Shown piece by piece: positions 12,401 through 25,600 of a stretch of 64,000 nucleotides of DNA; the first letter of the stretch is position 1; each line of letters begins with the position of its first letter. Position numbers and translations under genes: made by a program. The DNA is from Metallyticus violacea (lineage: Eukaryota > Arthropoda > Insecta > Mantodea > Metallyticidae): the NCBI GenBank assembly GCA_030762175.1, contig CM060830.1:44814501-44878500 (forward strand). Reading direction: 5' to 3'. The notes under the pieces are model-generated. The model saw nothing but the letters and a program-made list of their open reading frames with translations, was not told the DNA's origin and searched no databases.

Positions 12401-15400
12401 CTACATAGATGGCCTCAAATTTCCCTGCCATCAAAAAGAGTTTGTGATGTGAATGTATTTAGTACAAAATGCTCTTCCCTCTAGCTTAAAAGCCTTAATA
12501 AATGAGATAAATCCTTTAAATATGCTCTTAGAAAATACCTATGTAAAAAGGTCCATTATTCTGTAAATGAATACCGTAGTGACAGACAATATACTATACT
12601 GAGTTGAAAACACTGCAATAATTTTATATCAATGCATATGTAAACAGATATATATTGTTAAATTTGTGTGACTTGAGTGATTTATCTGTTTCTGCTTTGG
12701 TTTTTTGTTGTTTTGGTTGATTCTAAGTGTTGCATTTTCATTTTTATTATAACTATTTATGCAGATGTGCACTGATTTATCTGTTTCTGCTTTGGTTTTT
12801 TGTTGTTTTGGTTGATTCTAAGTGTTGCATTTTCATTTTTATTATAACTATTTATGCAGATGTGCATGATATTATTTGTAAACATAAATTGTGTGCCACT
12901 TGGTAATTGTAAATGACAAGTTCTATGTTGCAGGTCTCTCTGACTGCTTCGTGAGCTCAGTGAATGCTCCAGAAACTACACTAAACTATAACCTAACATG
13001 ACACCTTCATTAATGGTACCCATTTCAAACTGAGCTCTGAAGTGAAAATTGTTAAATGTCATACTATCATGTGCAGTTCAAGCCGCCTAATAACTATTCC
13101 TGATTGGAGGTCAGGAATACTGATTACTTGAACATTGATAGAAAAGCAGCTTGTGAGAATATGGTCAATTTCAAGGTATCAGTTCTGCTACCTCTAGGAT
13201 ATTGAATTTTTATACAAACACAAACACACAATCAAATGCTTCCAGAGCACCAGAAAAACATACAATAATAAAAAGCTATAATTTGCAGATATTCCTCCAA
13301 TTAAGGGAATCTTAAGTTCCTCTGTGGTAACCTTTCTGATGATCCTGAAAAGAATTTTGAAATACCTGCATTGTTCCGAAACAGTGGCACAAAATTTTTA
13401 CATAATCATTGGGAGAGAGAAGCATATTTCTACTTATGTATTCTAACCTCTCTCGTACTTCACCTACAATTAATTATTTTTCACATTTGTAAATTTGTAA
13501 AAATTGCTCTTTGGCATAAATATTTCAAAGTCTTTGCATCTTACAGCCCTTGCTTTGTTAAGAACAACTTCATATATCCAAATATAGAATTTTGAAATCT
13601 ACAGCTGGATTTACAGCTGCCATTTTCGAACTGTTAATAGTTTAATTGAAATAATAGTATGATTGAGTCAAAATAAACACTCTAATTGCTCCACTTATGC
13701 ATCTATAAATGTAGAACCAGTTTCATGAACCCTCGTTCACATCAGGGTCAGCTAGAAAGTCAACTGTAGGAATGTGTATTCTGCTCTGGTGGAGGTGTGA
13801 TGAACTTAAAGTTCATGTTTATGTTTTCATCCCAGAATGTGTTGAAAAGTTCATTAAGCTGTCTTTGTATTTGTATATGTAGATTTTTTTCCAAGTTGCA
13901 AATTCTGTAGGTCCTTGTACTGATTCAATAATTTTGCTTTATTCAATACGTCGTGGTTTTCTGTATCTAGAAATGAAATGCTACTGCTGATTTCTCCATT
14001 TGCTTATATTTTATGTTTCTGAAATGTTCTTTGAATTGTATGCCTATATTTCTCTTTGCTTTTCCAATGTAGATTTTTTCACATTCTGCACAACTTATTT
14101 TGTAAATACCTGCTTTTTTCTCCTGTGGAATACTATTAACATTATCTACCAGGAGATTTTTGACATTAAATCTGTTTACTGAGGCTAATCTGATATTAAA
14201 ATCTTTATGAATATTCTAAAACACTTTTGTAGCCCATGGATGATATATGAATGTTTTAAAAATTAGCTCATCTTTTCTTGCTGAAAGTGTTGCTCAGTGG
14301 AAGTGTAGATCTGTTTCTGGTGATCATATATGAATGAGGAAAAAAAATCATGCTGAATCACAGTATTGTGCTAATAAAGCTGCAGAATTTAATTACAACA
14401 GATATTGGTTGTATTTGCCAGAATAATATTGTGTAAATACTGACCAACCTGCTCTTAGAATTAACAAATATATGATTGGTGAACTGTTTTCAGCTAATAG
14501 ACTCAGATAACATTATATCTCTTTAGTTGGAGATTTAAAGAAAAATGAAATAAAAGTCAATGTCAATTTGTTGATTTTCTTTATTTACAAATATTCTTTA
14601 ACATCTCACGTCATCAGCTTCCTATTCAATTCAGAAAGTGAAACAGCCGATAAATTTTGCCCAGAGGCTTCTTCTTTCACACTTGAGGTTCTTTTATGTC
14701 CGTAAATCTACAACATTGGATCCAAGGCTTTACTTCCCTTCCGAAGAAAGTGATACTTAGGATTTTTATGCCCAAAATATCCACTGACTGGCCAGGATTG
14801 AACCCGGGAACATGGGTTCACGAGGCAAGTACGGTTACCCCTAGACCACCAGGATCAACCGTTGAATGTCAAGGATACAGAAGTTTAAGTCTTTTGTGAT
14901 GAAACTACCAATAACAATGGATTTTACTTTCAATATTCTCACATTACCAACATGGGTGGTCAAGGTTGTTAAGACTTGTTAGTTAGACGGATTCTGCTAA
15001 GACCATCCTTCCTGACTGAAATTTCTTCAGACTTTCCTCAGTCCTCATAAAAGACAAATGCTGGGCAGGTACCGTAAACTTAGGCCTGCATCATTTTTTT
15101 CCTTTAAAAAAAAAAAAACACCCTTTCCTTATTGATAATTTCATTTCATATATCATCATAGTCCATCATCTGTAGTGCCTCATATAAAATGTGTGCTAAA
15201 CCATATTAATACCTTGCAAAGTTATAACATTGAAAGAGAATATGTAGCTACTGTGGCTGATTCAGTAAGTTACATGACAAAGTTCACCCTATAAATCATA
15301 CTCAATATTTGGCACATAAAATTTATAACATGAGTAGTGTCTTTGAAGCAGTATGCAATTTGTGCTTTTACCTCTGAGGAGAGTAGTCTTGGTGAGTTGG

Positions 15401-18400
15401 CGAATATATATAAAGCTACTATATGTGCACTATTTTTCTGTATAAATGTCTATTATTTACCTATATATAATTTGTAATTACCTTTTAATACAGGTTTTTG
15501 TATATCATTAACCATATTTATACAGAATGCAAATTTAAAAATCAGACTATATACTTGTCATTTTAACTTACAGAATTCAGTTGAATAGACAAGACGAATG
15601 AGACTGCTACTAAAGTTGTGATGGTTTGCTGGTTAGTTTGTTAACAGCACTGTGTTGTTTTATGTTCCATCTTGCTGCAAACTTTTCTACATCAAAGCAA
15701 TGCACTGGAGGTTCATTTATTGAAATAAAAAGTTGATTTGAAAATGTGGAATTTGCAAATGAGTTCTATGATCTGTCACAATTAGGTTAGTGACATTAAA
15801 TCCAGGTTCACATTGAGACATAGATATAGGTATAATTTCAACTGATTTCACAAGTTCTTTAAGTGAAGTGGGAATGTGTTGAGCATTTTCTTTATACATG
15901 CAAAATTCTTTAACTAGTGATGCAGACGTGATTTCATTTAATTTAAATTCCACTTTTTAAATAAATGAGGAATTTACATGTCACTATAAAAAAAACATTC
16001 ACTTTTGTCTGAAGGCAGCATATCTTGATTTAATACACGTACATCTAAAAAGAAATTCTTCAAAACTGTTTTTCATATTGTCTGTAAAAGACTTATAACA
16101 TTTCTTTCAAAATATTTTAAATTTTTATATTCATTGCACCATTGTTCTTTAATTGCAACTTCTTTGAAGGTGTGCTTTTCCTGCAATTCTTGTGCTATCA
16201 TCTCAACATGCAACGAATCATTTGTTTTAAATGTTTCAAGAGTTTCTACAGCACACTAATTTCTTGTTTTGTTCTAAGAATGAAGAATTTCTTTTTTCCA
16301 TAAAGAATGATAATTCTTTCAGAACTTCTAAGGCCTCATTAAGTACAATTAATTCCATTATAAGCAACCACTTTGTAAGATATTTTATCATTTCTTCAAA
16401 TTGGTAAAATATTAGGAGCCAACATGAATGAGCTTTCCAAAGATGGACAAGGGAACTGTGGCATTCATGAAGAGTTCAAACAGCATTAAATGACAAATAA
16501 ACCCAAAGTACATGAAAAAATATGCCCTATCTTTAACATTTGAGAGTGAGCTCTTGCAAAACATTCTGTAGCAGCTTGTGATTTTTGGAACTTAAAGAAA
16601 ATACAAAATATAAGGAATCTAAAAAAGACAGTATATGGTACACATCTGGCACATCTTGCAAAACATTCTGTAGCAGCTTGTGATTTTTGGAACTTAAAGA
16701 AAATACAAAATATAAGGAATCTAAAAAAGACAGTATATGGTACACATCTGGCACATCATGCACAATGTCATTTTGTGGTTCATACAATGCATGAAAATTA
16801 CATCCTGCATAAAAGCTATGCCTTTGTAATTTGCAATCATTGTTGATGCATCCTCTGTTGCAATACATAAAAGATAGTTTTTAGTACATCACATTTAATG
16901 TTATACTTTGCAAGAGCAACTAACACTGTGTTGAAAATATCTTCCTTTGTAATTCTACAATATTGAAAAAATAACTACAAGTAACCCCTTAAAAAGCAAA
17001 TGCACATATAGCATTAAGCAAGTTTTATTAGAAACTGTTGTACTTTCATTTATCATGATGCTAAAGTTTGTACTTGATTCTATGCTGAACTGAGCATGTT
17101 TTATTTTCATTTCTTCTTCTAAAAACTAATATTTTAGTATGCAATGGTCAGAATGGAAGCATAATACAGATTGATATACTATTCACTTTTTGCAGTTGAT
17201 TACTGTAGGATATATTTTGAATTCTTCTGTTTAGCTAATACTTTTGCAGATTGTGTTTACTTTTTCTTGATGTTTTCTCCATAATTTTCACTTTCACTCT
17301 CAGATTTTTCTATATTTTGTTTTTCTGTACTACATATGATTTTTATGCATTTAATGTGTGATTTGCATTTCGCATGATCACTGATTTTATAATTTACTTT
17401 TATAGAATTATTTGCTGAAATAACAGTTAAAAAGATATCAATATACCATGTTCTATATTTTCCACCTTAAGTTCATGAACTTCAAAACACACTGTGCGTA
17501 TATTAATAATATAAAGTTATTGTCATTTATAGACAGCCATGGCTTAATCTTGCGCCAGTTTTGAAAATGTGATAAAGCAACACATTTTCGATTATAATTT
17601 CACCTTTACTGTTACAGTCTTTCCCACCTAGAGACTTCTTACAGTTTTTGGTTCCCGAAAAATCCTTTCTATTTGTTAGCAAAATCATTACTGTTTTGTT
17701 TCTTAGATTTGATATCTATTATAACTCATTTAGTGTCATTGCTAGTATCCTAGCTGTCACTATTTGCACATGTTTCTGGCAATTCACTCTTCTGGAAGAA
17801 GGACAACGTTTTACCTTGTTTCTGAGATGCTGAAATTCCATAGTTTACATAGGTTTAGGCATACTCAAACTAATAACTCCTCACACAAATTAAGTTGAAC
17901 TGCACACAATAATGGATCATAACAGATTAAAACAACAATGACATAAGAGAATGAAAATTCGATTTGAAATGTATAAATACATAATGTTGTTTCCAAAATT
18001 AATGAACATGATTATGGGCCTATAATATATTTATATGTTTTTTAAATTACATTTTAATGTTACAATAACTACAGGGCATGTATACTTTCTATGTATGGCT
18101 TCACAAATTTAAATTACATGATAAGTTATATAGTTTACATATCCAATGAGTGGGGAAATAAGCATCCTTGGTTGGGATGGGTATTGTAAAATCAGAGCGT
18201 GGAATGGGGGAAATTACCCATTTCTCTCCCCTGCTAATTGCACACTGCTTTGAAGACTACAGGACAATTTGAATACTGCCAGTGTTAGGGTTAAAATTGC
18301 TTTTCATGACTCTAGAAAGAAGAAAAACAAATTTTTATAAATTTTTAGGATGAAATACAAAGATCCCGATCCCAAGATATTAGATCTTTGTTCAATGCTA

Positions 18401-21400
18401 GTATCCACAAGATGGAACACCTGGTTCAAGTGTGCATATTATCTGGAATAATTATTGCAATGAAGACATTGCTGAATGTTTCTTGCCACTTGATGATGGC
18501 AATGTTGGAGTTCCGTTTTTCATAAAAGTATCCATCACAGAAATTCAGACAGTTAAAACTGGAAGCAGTGGTTGTTTCTGAAATTTGCTCTCTTATAACT
18601 GCTTACAGATAATCTTTGAATACACCCAACTTATTTCTTTAGCTTTTCATGATGCACAAGGGCTGCATGTAGGTTAATGAGAGCAAAACTGCTGGAGTCA
18701 AAGGAGAATAGGTGTTCATGTAACAGAAAATTGAAAATTGGTAAGAAATATTCCAAAATTCTGCAAAAGGAACTATTTGTGGAGTCATTCTACCTCATGG
18801 TCTGTGTCATAATGTGTATGAGAAACATTTTTCTTCGTATTTTTTCTCAGCCATTTTCATGCTGTCCGGGACTATTTTGTTTTGGATGGGTGGGCAGTAT
18901 AAGCTAACATTTCGGCCATCGATGGGGGCATTTACAAACTTGATGTAATTGTTCATGAGCAAAATTTTGTAGACCCAGACAATGACAAAATTCACACCTC
19001 AAACATGGAAAAATGTATGTGAAGGCAAGAGTAAGAGGCAAAATGGAACTTCGGATGCACTCTTCATTCCATATCTTATCTTCAAATATTCCTGTGGAGA
19101 AAATCATTCAGTACACAAATGTATTTTCATTATTTATCACATGCATTGTATCTATCTACAATGTCCACTAAATTCTTGTCTCAATAAAACATATTCTAAA
19201 TTTCCTTTTGGTTAGAAAGAAATTGAAAAATTACTACCATCATTCCTCACTCCATCAAGTTACTAACTTCCTTGCACTCTGCAGTAGTAAAATATCAACA
19301 AGGCAACCTGCACACTTTCACCGCAATCACTGCCTCTGCAGTAATAAACTTATTTTCAACAAGGCAACCTGCACCCTTTCACCACAATCTTTGCAAATTC
19401 TATGGGTTTGCAGCAATATATAATAATGATCATGTGCAATTGTGCTCAGTCACACTTCTGCTATATAATGAAAAAAATGCTTTTTTTGACTTTGGTGATT
19501 CTCCATATGCAATCTGCACAACCCCCCTTGTGTTTGCCTCTGTGAAACATAAAACACATAAGTAGGATACACTATATTCAAAGATTACCTTGCTTTGATT
19601 ACATTCTTGGAAGGATCATCTTCTCCAACAATCCATGTTCTTGTAAGAAAACTGAAAGACATTGAAGTGAAACTGAAATTATTTAACTGATTGGGCTCTT
19701 TAATGCAAACATCCTTAAGTAATTCTTAAATAGCTAGTGAGTCACTTTAATACTCTTAGCTTCATTTACCACTGAGAAATTCAAACAAGAGAAGAGGTTA
19801 AAATAAGCTACAACATTGACAGTAAGAAAAGGAACTCAAATTCATGAGAAATTTACTTATCTTTGGGCTACCAAAAAATTCCATGAAATACTCAGGGAGT
19901 TGGTATTTCTTTGTCCTCAGTGAATGAATCCAACCTAAATAATCTGCTCAACTCCAGTGATGACAGAATACCTGATGAGAAAAAGCCAGGAATCTATCAA
20001 ATCAACTGTTTGAAATGCAACAAAGTATATATTCGCAAAACAAAAAGAAATATTAGAATTAGCCTAAAGGAACACTGGAGAAACATCAGGTACAATCAGG
20101 TAGATAAATCAGCAGTTGCACATCACTTTTAGAGAGATAAACATGATACAGAAATGGAAGTCAAATTACAATTCATAGATAGACCTTTGGAGCAGAGTAT
20201 GTAGGAAAAAATTTTATGAAAAAATATGAAGATTAGGTATTAAACTTTGAGATTCTAACAGAATAAAAATTATCCAAAAGTTCATAAAATGTACACGAGA
20301 GCTACACCAAGTCCATCCAACCTTCAATGAATCTGGCAGTCAACTCACAGCTGATGATGCGTGCAAAGGCCTGTGAAACATGTTCTGAATAACTCAATGG
20401 TAAGTGAAGCTAAGAGTATTAAAGCAACTCACTAGCTATTTAACAATATATTAGTTGATTCACTGTATTAGTTCCGACATGAAATTAGTTTTAAATTTAA
20501 TCCATAAGAAACTTCAATACCTCCCCCCACACCTGAAGATATCAATCAATACAGACAAAATTTACTTACACTTCTCGACAGTTTTGGTAAAACTACACAT
20601 ATTTAAAATCCTGGATCCAGCAAAGAACATTATGGAATCTCACAAGGTACATGAAGCAATTGTCTTTAGAGCCACTTGGTTTCCATGCTCAAATGCAAAC
20701 TCCAAAAGGACTTTTTCCAAGTATAGTTGTCAAAGATAGGAGGAGGTTGACAGTAGAAATATTAGAATGGTTGCACTTTAATAAAGATACATTTTGAATT
20801 TAAGTAACAAATTTAAAAAAAATAAATAATTTTAAAATTCCTCTACCTATAACTTAGTTTTATATATCCTGGAATCCTGCTTAATATAATACTTACAATC
20901 CAAATTATCCAAGGGATTAGCAGACACAATTTTAGGGGTGTTTAGCTCACTCTTCTTCACCTTATCTGCTGTCTGGTTCTTGTATTTGTCCACTGAAAAT
21001 AAAGTTAACAAAAAATAGCACTGCATTCTTAAACTACATGCAATCAAATGTAATTTACAAAAATTAACCTATTGTTACAGTAATTATTTGGCAATTATTA
21101 GTGTTAACATTCATAATCTTTGTGCATGGCTTAAATTTTGTTTCCAACGGTTTTTCCCCCATTATGCTAAAACTTTGTTTCTTCATTGTGTATCATGGCA
21201 TATTACAATTTGTCAATTGATGCAAATTATTGTACTGATTTTAAAAAAAAAATAAGCTCTACTTGGCATGAATTAGAGCTTACCAACAATAAAGTTCTGT
21301 TTTATTAAGATCATTGTGTGAATGAGTCGAACTAACACTCTTTTGCTCCACTTACTTGTTTAAATATGTAGAACCGGTTTCACAAACTCTCCGTTCCCAT

Positions 21401-22625
21401 CATCAGCCCCATTAGTTACTGGAGGATAAACCGTTAATGCTGTAGGGATGTGTAATCTGCTCTTGTGGAGGTGTGATGAACTTAAAGTTTATGTTTCATC
21501 AACATCAGAAGTGTTGAAGCTCATTAAACTGTCTTTGTACTTGTAAATATAGATTTTTCTCCAATGTTACTAATTCTGTAGGTCCTTGTACTGATTTTAA
21601 TAATTTTGTTTTTTTCAATATGTTATGGTTTTCTGTCTAGAAATGCAATGCCACTGCTGATTTATCCAACTGCTTGTGTTTCATGTTCCTGAAATGTTCT
21701 TTTAACCATGTGACTATATTTCTCTTAGTTTTTCCAATGTAGATTTTTTCACATTCTGCACAACTTGCTTTATAAATACCTCCTTTTTTCTCTTGTGGAA
21801 TACTGTCATTAACATTATCAATCGGGATATTTTTAAAATTAAATTTCTTTACAGGTGCTAACCTGATATTACAATCTTTAAGAATACTTTGAATTTTTTT
21901 TTTTTGTAGTCCATTTGAATATGTGAATTTTTTAAAATTCAGCTCATCTTTTTTTTTACTGAAAGTGTTGTGGTTTTTTAATAAGTTTTAGTCTCTTGAA
22001 TTTTTGGACTTTTTGTGTACTAGTTCTTTGTTATAACCATTTTAATTTTTATATTTGTTTGTATTCTTTAAGGTATTCTTCTTTACTAATTTTGAGGTTA
22101 ACTACCCGATGTGTTAAGTTGTTGATAACTGCATGTTTGTGCATTGTGGGGTTAAAACTGTCAGCTTTGATGTGATTGTCTGCATGTGTATTCTGTCTGC
22201 CTTTCTTGGACATAAAAATAATGAAACGTCAAGAAAACCTGGAATTTGGAATATACAGACAGAATACACATGCATAAAGCAACTGGTCTTGTGGGATTAT
22301 AACCTAGGCCCTCCAGATTTCTAGGTGAACATGCTGACTACAAGACCATGGAGGTATGAGTCTCTTATTAATATAAATAAGTTAATTGAACAATTTTACT
22401 CTCTGGTTTCAGTTTTCTTTGTTAAGAAAATAGATTATAAAAAGAGCTCACCTCTTGGCATGTTTGTTACCTATTAGCCACCTGCCAGAATATTGCAGCA
22501 TTCTTTGCCTCTCAGCTCCCCAACTGTCATCCATCAAAACACAATAATACAGAAACCACCTGTGGTACCTCAGTAGTTAAAATGGGCATTAAACACTAAT
22601 TAAAAAAAAAATTAAAAAAAAAAAA

Positions 22626-22681
<56 letters not shown>

Positions 22682-25600
22682 AGAAAGCGCCTTTCTACAC
22701 TAAATCTCACTTTGTGCAAAATTATAAATTAGCACCTTCTGCTGATAACCCCTTCATGTAATTATGCTTGTATTATAAGAAATAATTTCATTTTAAATAA
22801 TGTAACATAATTTTTAACAGAAAACATGCAATATTTAAATTAATGTTGGGTTTCTGAGTTTTTGCTCACTCCTGATATAGGGACAAATAACTTGTTTTTT
22901 ACTACAGTATATATATAGTAATCATTAATTTGACTGCAATATGGTTCATTATTATATGCACATAACTAAGATAGAATAAAGCATTTTCTATCATAATTTG
23001 ATTTGAAAAGGCTAAAATTGTATCAATATCTGTTAATTAATCCAGAAAATAATCATTGGCTTTAGCTCCTATAAGAAAAAAATTATTTCCTTTCATTAAA
23101 AAAATTATCAGTTGCTTTAATAATCTTGTAAGTGATTATTTTTCTTTCAATTATTTACTATTACAACAATGACCAATAAGTCTTGTACTTACGAAGCTGT
23201 TGACAATGGAGTGGCAATCTACTTCAACTCATGTATAAACATTTTTACACTAACTCCATGGAGTTAGTGTAAAAATGTTTATACATGAGTTGAAGTAAAT
23301 GACCAATAAGTTACATTGATTACATGGTGAACTGAGACTGCATTTGAAATGCTTATCGATGCTATGAATATGTCTTTCTTATCATCAATTTGTAAGCTTG
23401 AAATTACACTTTCATCCAAATTAGTCCTTTTACTTCCTTTTGAAAAAATCTGTTCATTAAATAAATAAATAAATTGTTTTCAAACAAAAAAAAATCAATC
23501 AATTGAAACAAAATAATCAAATAATTTATTAATATTATTGTATGATTTAGTTTAACTAAACACTCTTAATGCTTCACTTACTTGTCATATTGCACTATGA
23601 GTGTTTAGTTCAACTAAATCATACAATAATATCAATATGATTGGCTTCACCATGCAAGTTCCAATTAACATTTTAATTAGTAAATATTTTATTATTTTTC
23701 ATTTGATTATCCCAATTCTTTATCAGTCGTTAATGTCATGCTACCTTTACATACTTCTGAAACACTTACAGAAATCTGCAAGATAATTTAATGACATGTC
23801 TCTTCTAAGTATACAGGGAAATCTTTATTGAGATACAATTTTAAACAGCTCCATTCATATCTTAGTTACTACTAATAAGCATATAGTCCTTCCACAATGA
23901 CATCAGCAGCTACCTACACATAAATTGGTGTTATTTATCCAATGAAGCATTGCAACCATATTTTATTGTTCATTTGCCTTGCTATCAAAAGGGAGTGTTA
24001 CATTGCAACAAAACATTTCTGTAGCCTGCACACATTAGAACTACAATTAGAATATAACACTCTCTAAGGACCCATTTAAAGAAGTACCTCATATCTTCTA
24101 TTAGTAAATGAATTCCTGATATTCTGCAATTTTGTGTGAATATTACATTAAAATTCTCTGTATATTTCTAAAGTTTTTGTAGCATTAATTTAAAGAAATG
24201 TTAATGCCCAGAAAGAAAACATTAGAGCCTGCCATGGACCATTGTTATGAAGCCATCAGTTGCCTAACTTATTAGTGTTAGGGAGCATTAACTTTTGTTC
24301 TAAGTACACAAAATGACAAATCTATAATATACTACCTCCACATTCTCCATCATAGTTGTGCCATTCATGATAGTGGCATTACAAGTGGTATGATTTTATT
24401 TTTTATTTATTTTGTTTATTTATGGATGCTCTTTAACAGCTCAGCTCATCAGCATCCCATTCAAATCAGGAGAAACAGCTGATAAATTTTGCTCAGAAGT
24501 CTTTTCTTTCAGGTTTGAGGTTCTTTTACACGTCATAAATAATCTATGACATGGGACCATCAGCTTTACTTTCCTTCCAAAAGAAGCTATACTTAGGATT
24601 TTTACACCAGAGAAAAACCCATTGCTCCTGGTCAGGATTGCACCTTGATCTTGGGTCTACAAGGCAAGTATTGTTACCACTAGATCACCAGGACTGACAG
24701 GTGATATGATGTAATCAGTTAAATAATCTTATATATCAAGGCTCTTTTGCTTTCTTATTCACTTAGGCTTATCTTAGTCAATAAAAGCACTGTAGATACA
24801 ATTCCATTTCCATTCACAGTATTATAGAAAATAAAATGAAAGAATCTCTCCATTTCCTGCATCCCTGCTCAAAGAGGCTAATGAAAACATGCACAGATAG
24901 TAAATACTTCTCCTTTCTTCAATCCCCTTTTGCTTTAGAACTACTCAGTTCCCACAAATGCAAAGTGTAACAATGGTATATGTAGTGGTATCTTCTACAT
25001 TTAGTGTGACCAGATGTCTTACGTTTCTTGTATATGTTTTTCCATTATATTAGGGTATAAGGAGAAATAACATTACATTCTATATTTAAAGATTCTTTGC
25101 TCCAGTTTTTACATTAAAATTTGCTCTGCATCTATTCAAAAGAAAAATTTTTTCTTTAATGTTTGCTCAATGGATAGATGTAGGAATAATAAAGATTTGA
25201 CCAATAAAAGGCTTGGTACTGGTTAAGTATATGAGTAATTAAAATGTATAGGTTTTTATAAATATATGTTGAACACGATAAGAGGTGTCATTAGACAGGA
25301 ATATAATCTTAAATGTCCCACCCAACAATTTTTGCATCATGTTAATTTATTACTTAGCTAAAAATAGTTAGATGAATTATAGTAATAAAATTTTGTAAAA
25401 CAGATCTATTGGCACTTATACAAATACTAATCTAATACATAGAATACTCTCAAGCAAGGAGGTAAGATTTGGCCATGTTGAGATTCTTGTTTGAGCTGAG
25501 GTTTGTTATATGATGCAAAATAACAAACACCAGCCTCGATTTCCATTACTGTATTTCTGATGTCAATAATGCAGACTAGCACAAAGGAACACTAGAATTC

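Noticed and set aside
14760..14864. Functional tRNA gene
   Set aside because: The A and B boxes resemble tRNA-Glu, but the acceptor stem does not close and the sequence continues into a SINE body with a target duplication.
14696..14899. 67-codon plus-strand frame with GLNPGTWVHEAS
   Set aside because: Reverse reading of the SINE tRNA-like head, not a gene.
22626..22680. CRISPR-like or satellite array
   Set aside because: Plain (TAA)n microsatellite with no spacers.
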